Below, in pieces: positions 22,221-32,876 of a DNA stretch of 64,000 nt. The translations under genes were made by a program, and so were the position numbers. Position 1 is the first letter of the stretch; each line of letters begins with the position of its first letter. The notes under the pieces are model-generated. The model made no database searches and was not told the origin of the DNA. It saw only the letters and a program-made list of their open reading frames with translations. The stretch covers positions 45,520,706 to 45,584,705 of the forward strand of contig CM065299.1 in the NCBI GenBank assembly GCA_032871835.1, given 5' to 3'. This stretch comes from Dipteronia dyeriana. Lineage: Eukaryota; Streptophyta; Magnoliopsida; Sapindales; Sapindaceae.

Positions 22221-25178
22221 GTGGGGCCATCTTCCCGTCATCATCTCTTTAAAATTGCTTTTGATGCATTAGAGTGTGGGGATTTCCAGTTAGTATCTTG
22301 CATTAAACGATTACTGGGGGATATCCCAATAGATGAACCTTCATTTTTAGAGGTTGATGTTTCTGGGCTTCACCCTGACGTCACTTTCAGCCCCGTATCG
22401 AGTTCTCCATCTAGTTTTGATTCTGATATTTCTGATCACAGGGTATCTTCTCGGAGGATGGGTAAACATCAAAGCACAAGCAAGGTATACAAGCATGGCT
22501 CGAGCAACGTTCAGACTGGGGAACAAACTGTTAATGAGGGCGACGCTGATGTACACAGGGCGTCTCACCTTTCGTTTTCTGACACTCGCCTGAGTGGCTT
22601 TGATATTGAACCGAACGTGGTCGGGCCAGCTGAGATAGAAAAATACCGCTCCCGATTCGATTTGCCCGACTCAGTCACTTTGGTTCCTGCGGGGAATAGA
22701 GCAGTATGGAATCCTCCTGAGGGGATGATCGCGATTTACGGATCGATGCTTTGCTGCGGCATCACACTTCCCCTTCAGCCTTTTATTGCCTGATTTTTAA
22801 CTGAAGTCGGGATAGCCCCAGCTCAGTTGGCCTTGAATAGTTACAAAGTCTTGATATGCATGTGGCACATGTTCAGCCGAATGAACCTTTCGCCGCCTTC
22901 CCCGAATGAAATCAGACATTTCTTTACGCTGAGGCAGGTTAGTAAAACGGGGACCTATTTTCTTACTTCTACTCCTTCGGACGGTTGGGTCCCTAAAGAA
23001 GTGAAGGTGAATCGGGGGGTCGAGGCTTCTGATAACCCGAAAAAGAAGGGCTTTATATGGGGATTCCCCACATCTAACAAGTTCTGGAAGAATAGTTGGT
23101 TTTTTCTGGCATAGCTCTCGGGCTCGACGTCACTTTTCGATTTGGGGATTCCCGAATGGTGTTGAATGTTCCCTGCTTCTTCTGTTCCCTCGAAGCGTTG
23201 AACAAGAAAACAATTGATTATAATGATTCAGAGCTGAAGAGGCTGACCCGGGCAGCTATCCGTACTCTGGAAAAGAGAAGCAAGAGCTATCTTTTCAAAG
23301 AGGATGACTTGATCAAGCTTGGATTCTTTAGACAGGTTTCGGGCCATCGCAGGCGTTGTAAGTAACCCAACGCCCTTTCTGCTATGTTTCTCCATTTTTC
23401 CATTTTCTTTTCTAACTTTTTTTTTTAGTGTTCGATACGGACGTTGTCTGCGATCTTCAGGCTCGTCAGGTGAAGGCGATTCTTCAAGCGAGTAGGAATA
23501 AGGCTTCTCATCAGGGCGATGAGGGTATTGCTCCTCCCAAGCCTGATGAGGAAATTGATACTGCTGAGCAAATTCCTGAGTGCGTTGATCGGGGTGCTCA
23601 GCCTTCTGCTCAGGATCTCGCTGGTTCAAGTGACCAAGGTGAGCCGACTGTGACACAACTGCCTAAAAATAGGGAGAGGCAATGTGAGAGTCCAAGTGAA
23701 GAGCCTGTTGGACTGTCTGAAGCTGGCGATGTCTTGACGGATCAAATGCCTGTCATTGTCGAGCTTTTTGAGTCTTTTTGAGATGATTTGCTGGAAAATC
23801 CTGCTGCTGATCTCTTCCACCGTTCTCGGGGTGAGAAGCAAAAGGCAGTTAGTTCGCCTCCTCGTCCTCTCAAAGTTCTTAAGGTAGTCACATTCATTGA
23901 CTCCAGCGATGAAGATGTTACGGATGAGATTGCCCCGAGTGTAGGTGCTGGAGTATCGGCAGATGCAGTCACTTCAGGTCCAAGTAGAGCCTTTTTTACC
24001 CCTGAGGTTTGAAATATTGGGGCTGAACCTTCGGGGGTTCCCTCTCCATCCCTAGAGCCAAATAGAGCTTCTCCTTTCCCCGAGTCTGGAAATCTGGGAA
24101 CTCAACCCTCGGGGGTTCCCTTATCCCTTTCTCAAAAAGTTATGCTCCAGGAGATGTCCTATGGTCGGGCTTATATCAGGAAAGACCGTTGGAGCGGTTT
24201 TTGAGATGGTTCACTGCCTGAACGTCTCCAAAACGTTTTCAACGGCGTATATTAAGTAAGTTCAGCTAATCCTGACTCCTTTACTGTTTTGCCTTTGTTG
24301 GATTTCTAAGTATATTCTTTTACAGATGGTGGCCGAATTTGCTGAGCTTGTTCAGACGCAGCAATGTCAGGCTGATCGGATAAAGCGTCTGGAGGCTCAG
24401 CTGAAGGCGAGTGAGGAGTGTCGTGCTCGAGCTAAGCAGGCTTACCAGCAGGAGGTCGGTTCTGTGCAGATATTTACAGACAATTGCCTGGCAAAGCAGG
24501 TTGAAGCTGAAGACAAGGCATCTTTGGTAGAGCAGAAGGTTGCATCGCTTCAAAACCTTCTTTCTTCTACTGAAGAGTCTATGCTCAAGGCCGAGCAGGA
24601 GGCGGAGCAGACGAAGTTGGCGTATGTTCAAAAAATCGAAGATTTGGAGCTCCAAGTGCTGACAGTTGAATCCCTTTTCCCGAGAAGCTAGGTTGGAGCT
24701 GGAAGTCCAAGGGGTGGATCGTTTTAAAATATCCCCTGCTTACGATGCCCTACTTCTTCGGGAATTTCAACGTGGGCTAGTTTAGGCCAACGAATTCTTC
24801 AAAGTAAAGAGTAGGGCAACCGAGAAGGCCCGTGCTAACTAGGAGCTGTCAATCAAACACCATGTGGACCTGTCCTTGGAATCTCTTCGGATTCAGATGA
24901 AGGAATAGAGAGCCTACTGCCGTAGTCAAGGCAAGGAGCCCCATCTTATGCATTTAGAGATTCCGTCCGAGCACTCTCTCTCGACATTTTACGCAAGTCG
25001 AGAGTCTGTCGAGGGTGTAGTCCCGGATGTCGGGCCAACACCGGGTAAAGATTACAGCCAGTGGAGGGATGATATTGTTGATGATTTCACTTGGTCGTCT
25101 AATGAGAGCCTGCTTCTTGAATACGAGATGGTGCTAGACCTGAGTATTGGCAAGGGCTCGAAATCCTCGCAACCTTAA
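22221..25178 (+). pseudogene. Antisense ORF of element F ('putative gypsy type transposon' family), intron-containing, broken
   Basis: Lies on the strand opposite gag-pol, between integrase and 3' LTR. Order: 22221-22793 open, with LVPAGNRAVWNPPEGMIAIY, then an in-frame TGA at 22791; the same frame continues APAQLALNSYKVLICMWHMFSR to 23114, then shifts to 23096-23357 (LTRAAIRTLEK). A GTAAGT at about 23358 and TTTTTTTTAG at about 23429 suggest an intron. The next exon (23430 on) is acidic and proline-rich with a stop near 23780. A second likely intron is GTAAGT about 24255 to TTTTACAG about 24325, followed by a coiled coil (24326-24691) and a last piece 24948-25178. No ATG opens the first part, so the true start is probably an upstream exon. 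The first two blocks match the family listed as PF04195. Function unknown. Confidence 0.75.
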
Positions 25179-25339
25179 TTTTATAGATTTGTAGAAGATT
25201 CTGATTCTGATTCTTTATTTTTTACTTGTGTAAAGAATCATTTCTTTGAACTGTAACCATCCATTTTAAGAGCAATAGAATTCGATTTTCTGAGTTGAAT
25301 GGTTTTAGTCTTTATTTTTGTTATCGGAGGTTGTATTAA

Positions 25340-25850
25340 ACTGGCTGATGGTCGGATAACTTAACCGAGTATCTTATTAAACAGGTTGTTATCCAAATAA
25401 CTTCAATCTCCAAGTATCTGATGGTCGGGTAACTTAACCAAGTATCTTATTAAACCGGTTGTTACCCGAATAACTTCGATTGCCAAGTATCTTATTAAAC
25501 TGGCTGATGGTCGGGTAACTTAACCGAGTATCTTATTAAATTGGTTGTTACCCGAATAACATCAATTGCCAAGTATCTTATTAAACTGGCTGGTGGTCGG
25601 GTAACTTAACCGAGTATCTTATTAAACCGGTTGTTACCCGAATAACTTCAACTGCCAAGTATCTTATTAAACTGGCTGGTGGTCGGGTAACATAACCGAG
25701 TATCTTATTAAGCCGGTTGTTACCCGAATAACTTCAATTGCCAAGTATCTTATTAAACTGGCTGGTGGTCGGACAACTTAACCGAGTATCTTATGAAACC
25801 GGTTGTTACCCGAATAACTTCAATTGCCAAGTATCTTATTAAACTGGCTT
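25340..25850. repeat. 86-bp tandem repeat in element F's 3' region
   Basis: About six units. Each is a pair of related halves, one of about 45 bases (gtatcttattaaaccggttg, then ttacccgaataacttcaatt) and one of about 41 (gtatcttattaaactggctg, then gtcgggtaacttaaccga). The spacing of ggctg(a/g)tggtcgg is 86 bases at 25501, 25587, 25673 and 25759. An early unit has lost one half near 25415. Confidence 0.9.
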
Positions 25851-26427
25851 CTTTATTATTAACTGAGTCATCTTGAAACAAGAAAGCTTGCAATTATGTT
25901 TCATACCCGGTTGCTACCTGAACGTTATATCAAGGCTCACCATGATTATACGTTCAAGTCCTTACGCAATACCAAGGACGTCTCCCTAGTTTTTATACGC
26001 AAGGGTTTGCCGAATCGTTGAGCTCTTTTTTCAAAAGTTGCTTCAACACAGCTACGCATTTCACCAGAATTTCTCCCGATAGCGTCCCGAGCATTTTTCC
26101 AGTCAAGTGCATCGGGTTTGCCTTTTTGCGAATGTCATTTTGACCCTGCTCGGCTGGCATGCTCCTACGAGCTTCTCTGCCCTTTCGGGATTTTATGGTC
26201 CAGAGAATTCTATTTGCATGTTCTTATTATCATGCTCTTCTTCCATTTATTCTTATTGTCATATGCTTTTTGGAAATCTCGAGCTAGGTGCTTTCCTTTT
26301 GGAAATTCCTAGTTTTATTTATTACTGCGAAAAATCAACAAAGATTAATATTACAGTTTTAAAATTTTTTCTGACTAATACTGTCCTGACTAGAAAAAGA
26401 ATAAAATATTTAATATAAATATATATT
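25851..26427. other. Non-coding stretch between the tandem array and integrase in F
   Basis: No gene supported on either strand; the short open stretches at 26107-26418 have no recognisable family. Confidence 0.5.
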
Positions 26428-27660
26428 TTAAGGAAAGAAAATCTTCAGATATTGGGTATTGCACGGTCGGGGTAACACCCCTCCATTGGGTCGAGCAATC
26501 CAATAAGCTCTATGGCTAGCTATCCCCTCGATCTTGTATGGACATTCCCATTTGTCAGCCAGGGATCCCGCAGCTATATTCTTTATGTTCAGTGACACCT
26601 TCCTGAGCACCAGGTCTCCTAACTGAAATTTCCTGATCCGAACACGAGAGTTGTAGTGGCGAGCCACTCTTTGTTAATAAGCTGTATTTCTTATTCGGGA
26701 CTTTTCCCTTTTTTCTTCTAGCTCATCCAAACTTTGTAGCAGTGTATCAATAATTTGTTCTTCATCTTATAGTCTGACCCGGGGGGATGCATACGATGTT
26801 TCTATGGGGATGACAGCTTCTGTTCCGAATGCTAGGCTGAACGGAGTTTCTCCTGTTGAAGTCTTTGCTGTCGTCCGATATGCCCACAATACTTCAGGAA
26901 GCTTTTGAACCCAGCTTCCTTTTTTGTCATCTAATTTTGCTTTGTTAATGTGCTTGATAATTTTATTTACTGCTTCTACTTGCCCGTTTGTTTGTGGATG
27001 TTGCACAGTAGTTAGCAATATGATACTTCTCACACAATTGTCTGAACCTTTGGTTATCAAACTGAGTAACATCGTCGGTGATTATAGTGTCCGGAATTCC
27101 AAACTTGTAAAGTATGTTTTTCTTTACAAAATTTATGGTGTTGGCTTCCGTGATATGCACCAATGCTTCAGCTTTGGCCCATTTTATGAAATAATCGATA
27201 GCTACTATGGCGTGCTTCGCTCCGCCCCCTGTTCCAGCTGGCATTGGCCCAATCAGGTCTAGGCCCACATGTTGAATGGCCACGTGGCAGTGAGATTCTT
27301 GAGCTTTTCTGGGGGTTGTCGGATATCGTTGGCAATTCTTTGACAGGTATTGCAACTTTCCGACCATTGCTGTGCATCTGAGAAAAGTGTAGGCCAATAA
27401 TAGCCTTGCCTGAGTATCTTATGCGCCAGACTCCTACCCCCAGTGTGGTTCCCGCAAACTCCTCCGTGGATCTCTTGAAGTTCTAGATGTGCATCTTCTT
27501 CCGGTATACATCTCTGGAGAGCTCGAGAAAACCCCCTTCTGTATAATTCTCCTCCGATCATGGTATACCTAGTTGATCGATACCTGATGCACTTTGCTAA
27601 TACCGGATCTTCCGGGAGTATGCCTTCTTCCAGTAACCTTCTCAGACAGACCATCCAACC
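26428..27660 (-). pseudogene. int: Integrase of element F, broken
   Basis: Catalyses insertion of element DNA. Starts near 27654 (LLEEGILPEDPVLAKCI), with the HHCC zinc region EIHGGVCGNHTGGRSLAHKI ... CNTCQR, then the catalytic core in another frame: GLDLIGPMPAG, TIITDDVTQFDN (usually TDNG) and HPQTNGQVEAVNK with the final E of DDE. Then WAYRTTAKTSTGETPFSLAF and the C-terminal RKFQLGDLVLRKV...YLKIFFP ending at 26428. Frame changes near 27260 and 27070, and stops after RVRL and at NTAY*QRVAR, make it inactive. Confidence 0.88.
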
Positions 27661-27663
27661 TTC

Positions 27664-28140
27664 TTACGGTGTTCGAATTTCTGAAATTTCTAAATGCTTA
27701 AGTTCAGCCGTACTCGGTTTAAAGAGGTGTGCAACAGGAATGGTTTTTCGTCTGATTGAGGTTGTTGCTGATGCTAATTTAGATAAAGCGTTTGCCTTTT
27801 CATTTTCTTCTCTGGGGATCTGAGCGATTTTGTATATTTTAAATTTTTGGAAGAGCTGTTTTGTGATGTCACAGTAGGCAACCATTCCTTCATCTTTAGC
27901 CTAGTATTCATCCATAACCTGGTTGACAACTACCTGTGAATCGCTGAATATCTCCACTTCATCTGCCTCAAGAGCAATGCAGACTCTGAGTCCAGCTAAC
28001 AATGCCTCGTATTCGGCCTGATTATTGGTTGCTTTGAAATCAAATCTCATGGCACATTCAACATCATCTCCTTCTGGGGTGCGAACTACGATCCCTGCCC
28101 CGCAGCCATGAGTGTTTGAAGAACCATCAACATATAATTT
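27664..28140 (-). pseudogene. Archaeal-type RNase H of element F, one stop
   Basis: KLYVDGSSNTHGCGAGIV, NNQAEYEALLAGLRVC, FSDSQVVVNQV...DEY*AKDEGM, then IAQIPREENEKANALSKLAS. The D-E-D-D acidic residues (DGSS, AEYEAL, SDSQ, the last region) are present. A TAG follows DEY near 27902, where related elements have glutamine. This extra RNase H after the normal RNase H is a Tat-branch feature. Confidence 0.88.
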
Positions 28141-28623
28141 TCATGGGAAACTTTTATCCAACAGTCTTTTTGCTTCCAGGTTCGGTTCTGTGAACTCGGC
28201 TATGAATTCTGCCACCGCTTGTCCTTTGAGGAAAGTTCTGGGGACATAATGAATATCGAATTCACTCAACTCGATTGCCCATTTAGTAAGTCTTCCTAAT
28301 ATCTCTGGTTTTTGTAAGATTTGTCTTAATGGGCAATTGGTGAGAACCTGGATCGTATGAGCCTGAAAGTATGGTCTCAGCTTTTTTACTGCTGAAACCA
28401 ATGCTAAAGCTATTTTCTCTGCCTGTGAGTATCTGGTCTCAGCCGGTAGGAGTGCCTTGCTTGTATAATACACTGGTTTCTGCACTCCATCTTCTATCCT
28501 GACTAGAACTAAACTTGCTGCAAGCTCGGTTATTGACAGATACAGCTGAAGTATTTCCCCTTTTTGTTGTTTTAAGAGGATGGGAGCTTTCCCCAAGTAT
28601 TCTTTTATTTTTAAGAATGCCTG
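28141..28623 (-). pseudogene. RNase H of element F (gypsy RT-linked)
   Basis: ITELAASLVLVRIEDGVQKP, VYYTSKALLPAETRYSQAEK, LRQILQKPEILGRLTKWAIELSEF follow directly on RT in the same frame after a stop (EC*QAF near 28624). The first catalytic aspartate region is altered (YLSITELAAS). It links RT to the second RNase H. Confidence 0.85.
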
Positions 28624-29481
28624 CTAGCACTCTTTATTCCACTCCAGTCCTTTCCATTTTTTGATTACTTTGAAAAAAGGTGCGCACCTATCTGTAGCCT
28701 TTAAGATGAATCTTTCCAAGGAGGCTAAACACCCTGTTAAGTGCTGTACCTCTTTCAATGTTTTAGGTGAAGTCATTTGTTGCAAAGCCTTGATCTTCTC
28801 TGGATTAACTTCGATTCCCCTTTGATGGACTTGAAAACCCATGAATCTTCCCGAGTGGACTCCGAATAAACATTTGTTTGGGTTTAATTTCATCTGATAT
28901 CTTCTTAATACATCAAATGTCTCTCGGATGTCGCGGGCATGGTCATCTGCCGAGACGCTTTTAGTCAATATGTCATCAATGTACACTTCTATGTTCCTTC
29001 CTATTTGCCGAGTGAAGATCTTGTTGACCAACCTTTGGCACGTGGCTCCTGCATTTTTTAAACCGAAGGGCATTACTGTGTAGCAATATAAACCTTGATC
29101 CGTTGTGAAAGCTGTTTTTTCTTCATCAGCTTTGTTCATCCGGATCTGATTGTATCCCGAGTAAGTATCCATGAAGCTGAGCAGTTCATGACCTGCTGTG
29201 GCATCCACCAGCTGATCTATTCTAGGGAGTGGGAAACTGTCCTTTGGACATGCCTTGTTTAGATCAGTGAAATCTACGCACATCCTCTATTGTCCATTTT
29301 TCTTCTGGACGAGGACTACGTTGGCGACCCTTTAGGGGTAGCTGACTTCTCTGATTGATCCCGTCGCTCGTAGCTTTTCCACCTCTTGTTTGATTGCTTG
29401 ACTTCTTTCAGGATTGAACGATCTTCTCTTTTGTACTACCGGTTTCGCATTCGGGCTAACTGCGAGGTGGTGGGATATTAT
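28624..29481 (-). pseudogene. RT: Reverse transcriptase of element F, stops in its N-terminal part
   Basis: Copies element RNA into DNA. Blocks in order: RSFNPERSQAIKQEVEKL, MCVDFTDLNKACPKDSFPLP, DATAGHELLSFMDTYSGYNQ, VMPFGLKNAGATCQRLVN, catalytic VYIDDILTKS, then LNPNKCLFGV and GIEVNPEKIKALQQM. The YIDD centre is intact. Upstream, three stops interrupt the frame (IDA*IIS at the start, YP*RVAN, NGQ*RMC; the last is TAG where related elements have TGG). Confidence 0.9.
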
Positions 29482-30424
29482 TTAGGCATCTATTCCGATC
29501 ATATCTTCGTGACTCCAGGCGAATACATCTTTGTATTCTCTTAGCAAATTGGTCAATTCTTGCTTGATTTGTTCTTCCAAGTTTGCCCCGATCTTGATTT
29601 TCCTGTCCGGTTTGTCTTCTTCGAGTAGTATTTCAACCACTTCTTTCTTGTATTCATTCGAGCCCTCCCTTGGATCTAATTCGAATGCCAAGGATTCTTC
29701 ACACTCATTTGGCTGCATTATGGTGCACACTTGTTCGGCATCATGCTTGTCTCTGTATACCGACAGGTTTGCTCTTCGGGCCATCTCTTGGGATCCCTTG
29801 ACTATCCCAACCTCTTGTTCTATTGGGAACTTGATCATTAATGCGTAAGTGGCCGTCACGACTCTTGTTTTATTCAGGAATGACCGACCCAATAATGCAT
29901 TATATGGCCAATTATCCAAATCAACTACCACGAAGTCGAGCAGGAAAGTCCTCTGGCATGGTGCCGTTTCGATCTTCACAGGTAATTTGACCGTCCCGAG
30001 TGACCTGACATCTATTCTCCCAAATCCTCTTAATGGAGTATGGAAATGCTGTAAATCTTTTCGGTCCAATCTTAGCTGGTCGTATACGGCCACGCTTAAG
30101 ATATCTGCTGAACTTCCATTATCTATTAAAATTCTCCGGACTTCCCTATGGCCAATCCAGGCACTTATAACCAAAGCGTCATTAGGTCGAACATCGACGC
30201 TGTGGGAATCTGCCTCTGTGAAGACTATCGGGTCCTATCCTTCCTTTACCCTCTTCGGGTCTGGTTCAACCGAATTCATGTCGAAGTTATTCCTAGCATC
30301 TACTGCTTCTCGAACTTTCTGAGTCTGTTCTCGGTTGCTCCTCCCAGTAGAAGGTCCTCCGAAGATTGTATGTATTACTTGATGGGTTTCGGGGCTGGCT
30401 CTTCGGTTTTGACCAGGGTTGTGA
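29482..30424 (-). pseudogene. PR: Aspartic protease and linker of element F, one stop
   Basis: The frame reads DPIVFTEADSHSVDVRPNDA, LVISAWIGHREVRRILIDNG, SSADILSVAVYDQL. The active site is DNGSS where DTGSS is usual; in Tat elements this position commonly varies. YNALLGRSFLNKTRVV marks the C-terminal half. A TAG (KEG*DPIVF) lies at about 30230, before the domain. From 29700 on, an acidic linker leads to RT. Confidence 0.88.
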
Positions 30425-31499
30425 TCACCCTTGGCTTTCTTGACTTCTGATCTCTCGTCTTTTTTTAAGATTACATCCCGTAGGTGCCCTTCCCCGAATA
30501 AGGGTTTCTATGTAATCTCTCAGCTGAAAACACTTCGAAGTTTCATGCTCGATCTTTTTATGAAACCTGCAATACTTGGTTGTATCTCTCCGTGAGAACT
30601 GTGATTGTTGCCGCGGTTCTTGCACCATATTCTTTTCTTCCAGGATGGCTAGAATTTCTCCTTGTTTCTTCCGAAGAGGGGTGTAATTGGTATATCTGCC
30701 GCGATATTTATCTGTGGACCGTTCGGCGTTGAGCCTATTACCCCTATCCTTATTTTTCTCCTTGCTGTTCCCTTTCTGTTTTTCTTTTTGATTCTGCCTC
30801 TTGGATTCGGTATTCCTCTATTCTGGCTTTCCTCCATGCATATAGCTTCCTCCTGTAGCTAACTCTTCTTCCTCGGCCAGAGCATATCCTCCCGCTATAT
30901 CCATCATGTCGGCATACCTTATCAGCCGTGCTCTTCTCAAATCGAAGGATAGTCGTCCATTCTGCAAGTTATTGGTGAAGGCAGCAATAATGGCTTCATC
31001 ATTAGCGCTGCCAATCTCTGATACTTCTTGGCCAAACCGGCCCAATTATTTTTTTAATGACTCGTCCTTCCTTTGTTTTATTTGAGAGAGGTAGGCCACC
31101 AACTGTTTGATTGCGATCCAGCTTTTGGTGATTCTCCTCCTCTAGTGTTTTCTGTCCAACTGGATTGATCGGGGAAGAGTTCCTTCTGGTTTCTGGCATA
31201 GTTATTCCTTGTTCTACCACCAATGAACGGAGCCTCGCGGGTGGAGGATTAGGAGTATGCGCTTCTGCGGCCAGTAGGTCAATCCCTTCCTTTGCTGCGT
31301 CCGTCATCAATTGCTACAGGGCCTCTTGGAAACGCAGCGTAAGATCTCTGCTGGTTGGAAGAACTTGCTGGATCCCTGCCAGGTGTGCAGGTTGGTTTTC
31401 TGTGTTTGTTGTAGGATTTTGTGACGTATTGCCAGTATGGAAATCGCCTGGTGATCTTTGGCCATTCCCTGAACTACTTCTGCTTCTGCTTCCAGCCAT
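30425..31499 (-). pseudogene. gag: gag of element F, internally deleted
   Basis: Starts at ATG 31499 (MAGSRSRSSSGNGQ). A TAG after 61 codons (FQEAL*QLMTDAAKEG) is in frame. After MPETRRNSSPINPVGQKTLE the sequence passes directly to the end of the gag core (about 31090), so most of the retrotransposon-gag domain is missing. A frame change follows, then EVSEIGSANDEAIIAAFTNN and YADMMDIAGGYALAEE (31045-30818), a basic stretch, and the knuckle YCRFHKKIEHETSKCFQL at about 30560. Confidence 0.85.
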
Positions 31500-31524
31500 T
31501 GCTTTCTAACAAGTTCGGAGGTTC

Positions 31525-31546
31525 GGCCCCTCCTTCTAGCGCCAAT
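31525..31546 (-). promoter_or_regulatory. Primer binding site of element F
   Basis: Sense strand ATTGGCGCTAGAAGGAGGGG directly after the LTR end. Not the iMet type; Tat elements use other tRNAs. I do not assign the tRNA. Confidence 0.8.
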
Positions 31547-32413
31547 TGTTGACGTCGATTTCTGGATTATGCCAGAAAAGCCAACAAGGACTGGATTTTG
31601 GCTATTGATTCAAAGAGAAAGAGATGCAGAGAAAGTAACAAAGACAAGGTTTCCGTGGTAAAACTCCGATGGTCGGATAAACATCCACTGGTGGTTGAAA
31701 GATCAACCAAGCCAAAATCCACTAAGAGAATAAAATGTTTTTACAAGCTCTCGATCTCACTTTTTCTCTCTGTCTTATTTGTGATTACAGTATGCTATAT
31801 TGCCTATATCTTTTCGAACCAGATTATGGGTCTATTTATATGCTTATAGAACCCTAATCTGTTTTGTTCAAGTAATACAAGATATTTATATTTAATTGTG
31901 ATTTGGTTACTTGCTTGAGGTTGATTTGTCTTCTTTCCTGTTTCGGAGTCTCTTATGGAAATTGAGTGGGATTCTAGTAGTGTAGTTCAATTTGACTTGT
32001 TTCCTTATAAAAATGTAGTCTTCGAAAAGAAATCAAGTTGTTTCCTGATTGGGGGACTCTTCTAACTTAAAGGTCCATTATTTGGGATTCCTTCATGACG
32101 GATATCTTCGCGTATTTAATGACTTAACCCGTATGATAAGTTCTTATTCGAGTTGTATTTACTCCCGAGTAAGAATAATACCTGATGATCCCGAGTAGTG
32201 CCGTTTGAGCCCGAGTGGAAGCGTTGTTTTAACCAGTCCCGAGTGTTGTTAACTGATCCCGAGTAGGTCTTTATTCAGTATATGCTTACTCGGGCTTTCT
32301 CCACTTTAATGATGCCTTGTAGGATATTTCCCGGATGCCCATCTAAGCATCTACCTGGCTATTTTTTCCTTCCTGTCAATGACGTGTATGCTTGGTAAAA
32401 TTTACATACAACA
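31547..32413 (-). repeat. 5' LTR of element F
   Basis: Same length (867 bp) as the 3' LTR. TATA box TATAAATAGA on the sense strand at 31831-31840 is kept in both LTRs and marks the promoter of gag-pol. Confidence 0.92.
31831..31840 (-). promoter_or_regulatory. TATA box of element F's 5' LTR
   Basis: TATAAATAGA on the minus strand, identical in the other LTR, 285 bases inside the LTR's inner edge. Confidence 0.65.
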
Positions 32414-32418
32414 ATATT
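32414..32418. repeat. Target-site duplication of element F, right (ATATT)
   Basis: Exact match to 20859-20863. Confidence 0.9.
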
Positions 32419-32876
32419 AAATAGGAATGGAGAGATGACAACTGGTTGGCTCCGTAATGCACTCTAAAAAATGAATATGAAATCAAGAACACTCGTTAGA
32501 GAAGCATGAGTACTCAAAGAAGAAAGAAAATAAAATAATAATAAAAAAATAAATAAAAATCTGTAAAAAGAAAATATCACACTTACACATACTACACAAA
32601 AAAAAATATGGACACAAACCAAAAAGAAAATGCGCAAATAAAGAAAGAAAAGAAAAAAAAATAAATAAAAGAACACTAAAGTCAACAGAAAAAAAAATTG
32701 CAAGTGCCAAAATCAATGAACAGTAACAATAAAAGAAAAGAAAACACTCAAAACAATATATATTATTCAAAGGCAAATGAGACATCAACATCTACTAAGC
32801 GAAAGTAAAGCAGACATTTAAAAAATAATAATATAACTAACACTTAAAAAAATCAAAACATAAACTAAACACAAAG
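32419..32876 (-). other. 3' untranslated region of element D, proximal part
   Basis: A-rich on the plus strand. The T-rich minus strand gives an open stretch of Phe/Leu codons (32464-32703), which I regard as base composition rather than an envelope-like gene. Confidence 0.65.

Larger units (their letters stand above)
20864..32413 (-). mobile_element. Element F: complete Tat-lineage Ty3/gypsy element with antisense ORF
   Basis: 11.55 kb with two 867-bp LTRs and the ATATT duplication. Minus strand: primer site TGGCGCTAGAAGGAGGGG, gag, protease, RT, RNase H, second (archaeal-type) RNase H, integrase; then a 3' region with an 86-bp tandem array and an ORF on the opposite strand, polypurine tract AAGGGGGTAT, 3' LTR. 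A second RNase H plus an antisense ORF between pol and 3' LTR are known marks of the Tat branch (Retand, Grande, RIRE2 kind). The LTRs have about 30 mismatches and no indel by eye count (about 96.5% identity). Coding regions hold at least nine stops and a gag deletion. Confidence 0.93.

Noticed and set aside
25340..25850. CRISPR-like array
   Set aside because: The units have no unique spacers: both halves are repeats of each other, in a plant retrotransposon.
32464..32703. Hydrophobic minus-strand ORF after D's integrase, possible envelope-like gene
   Set aside because: It is almost only Phe, Leu, Ile and Tyr from a T-rich strand, has no signal or glycoprotein layout, and lies in sequence dominated by A/T runs.
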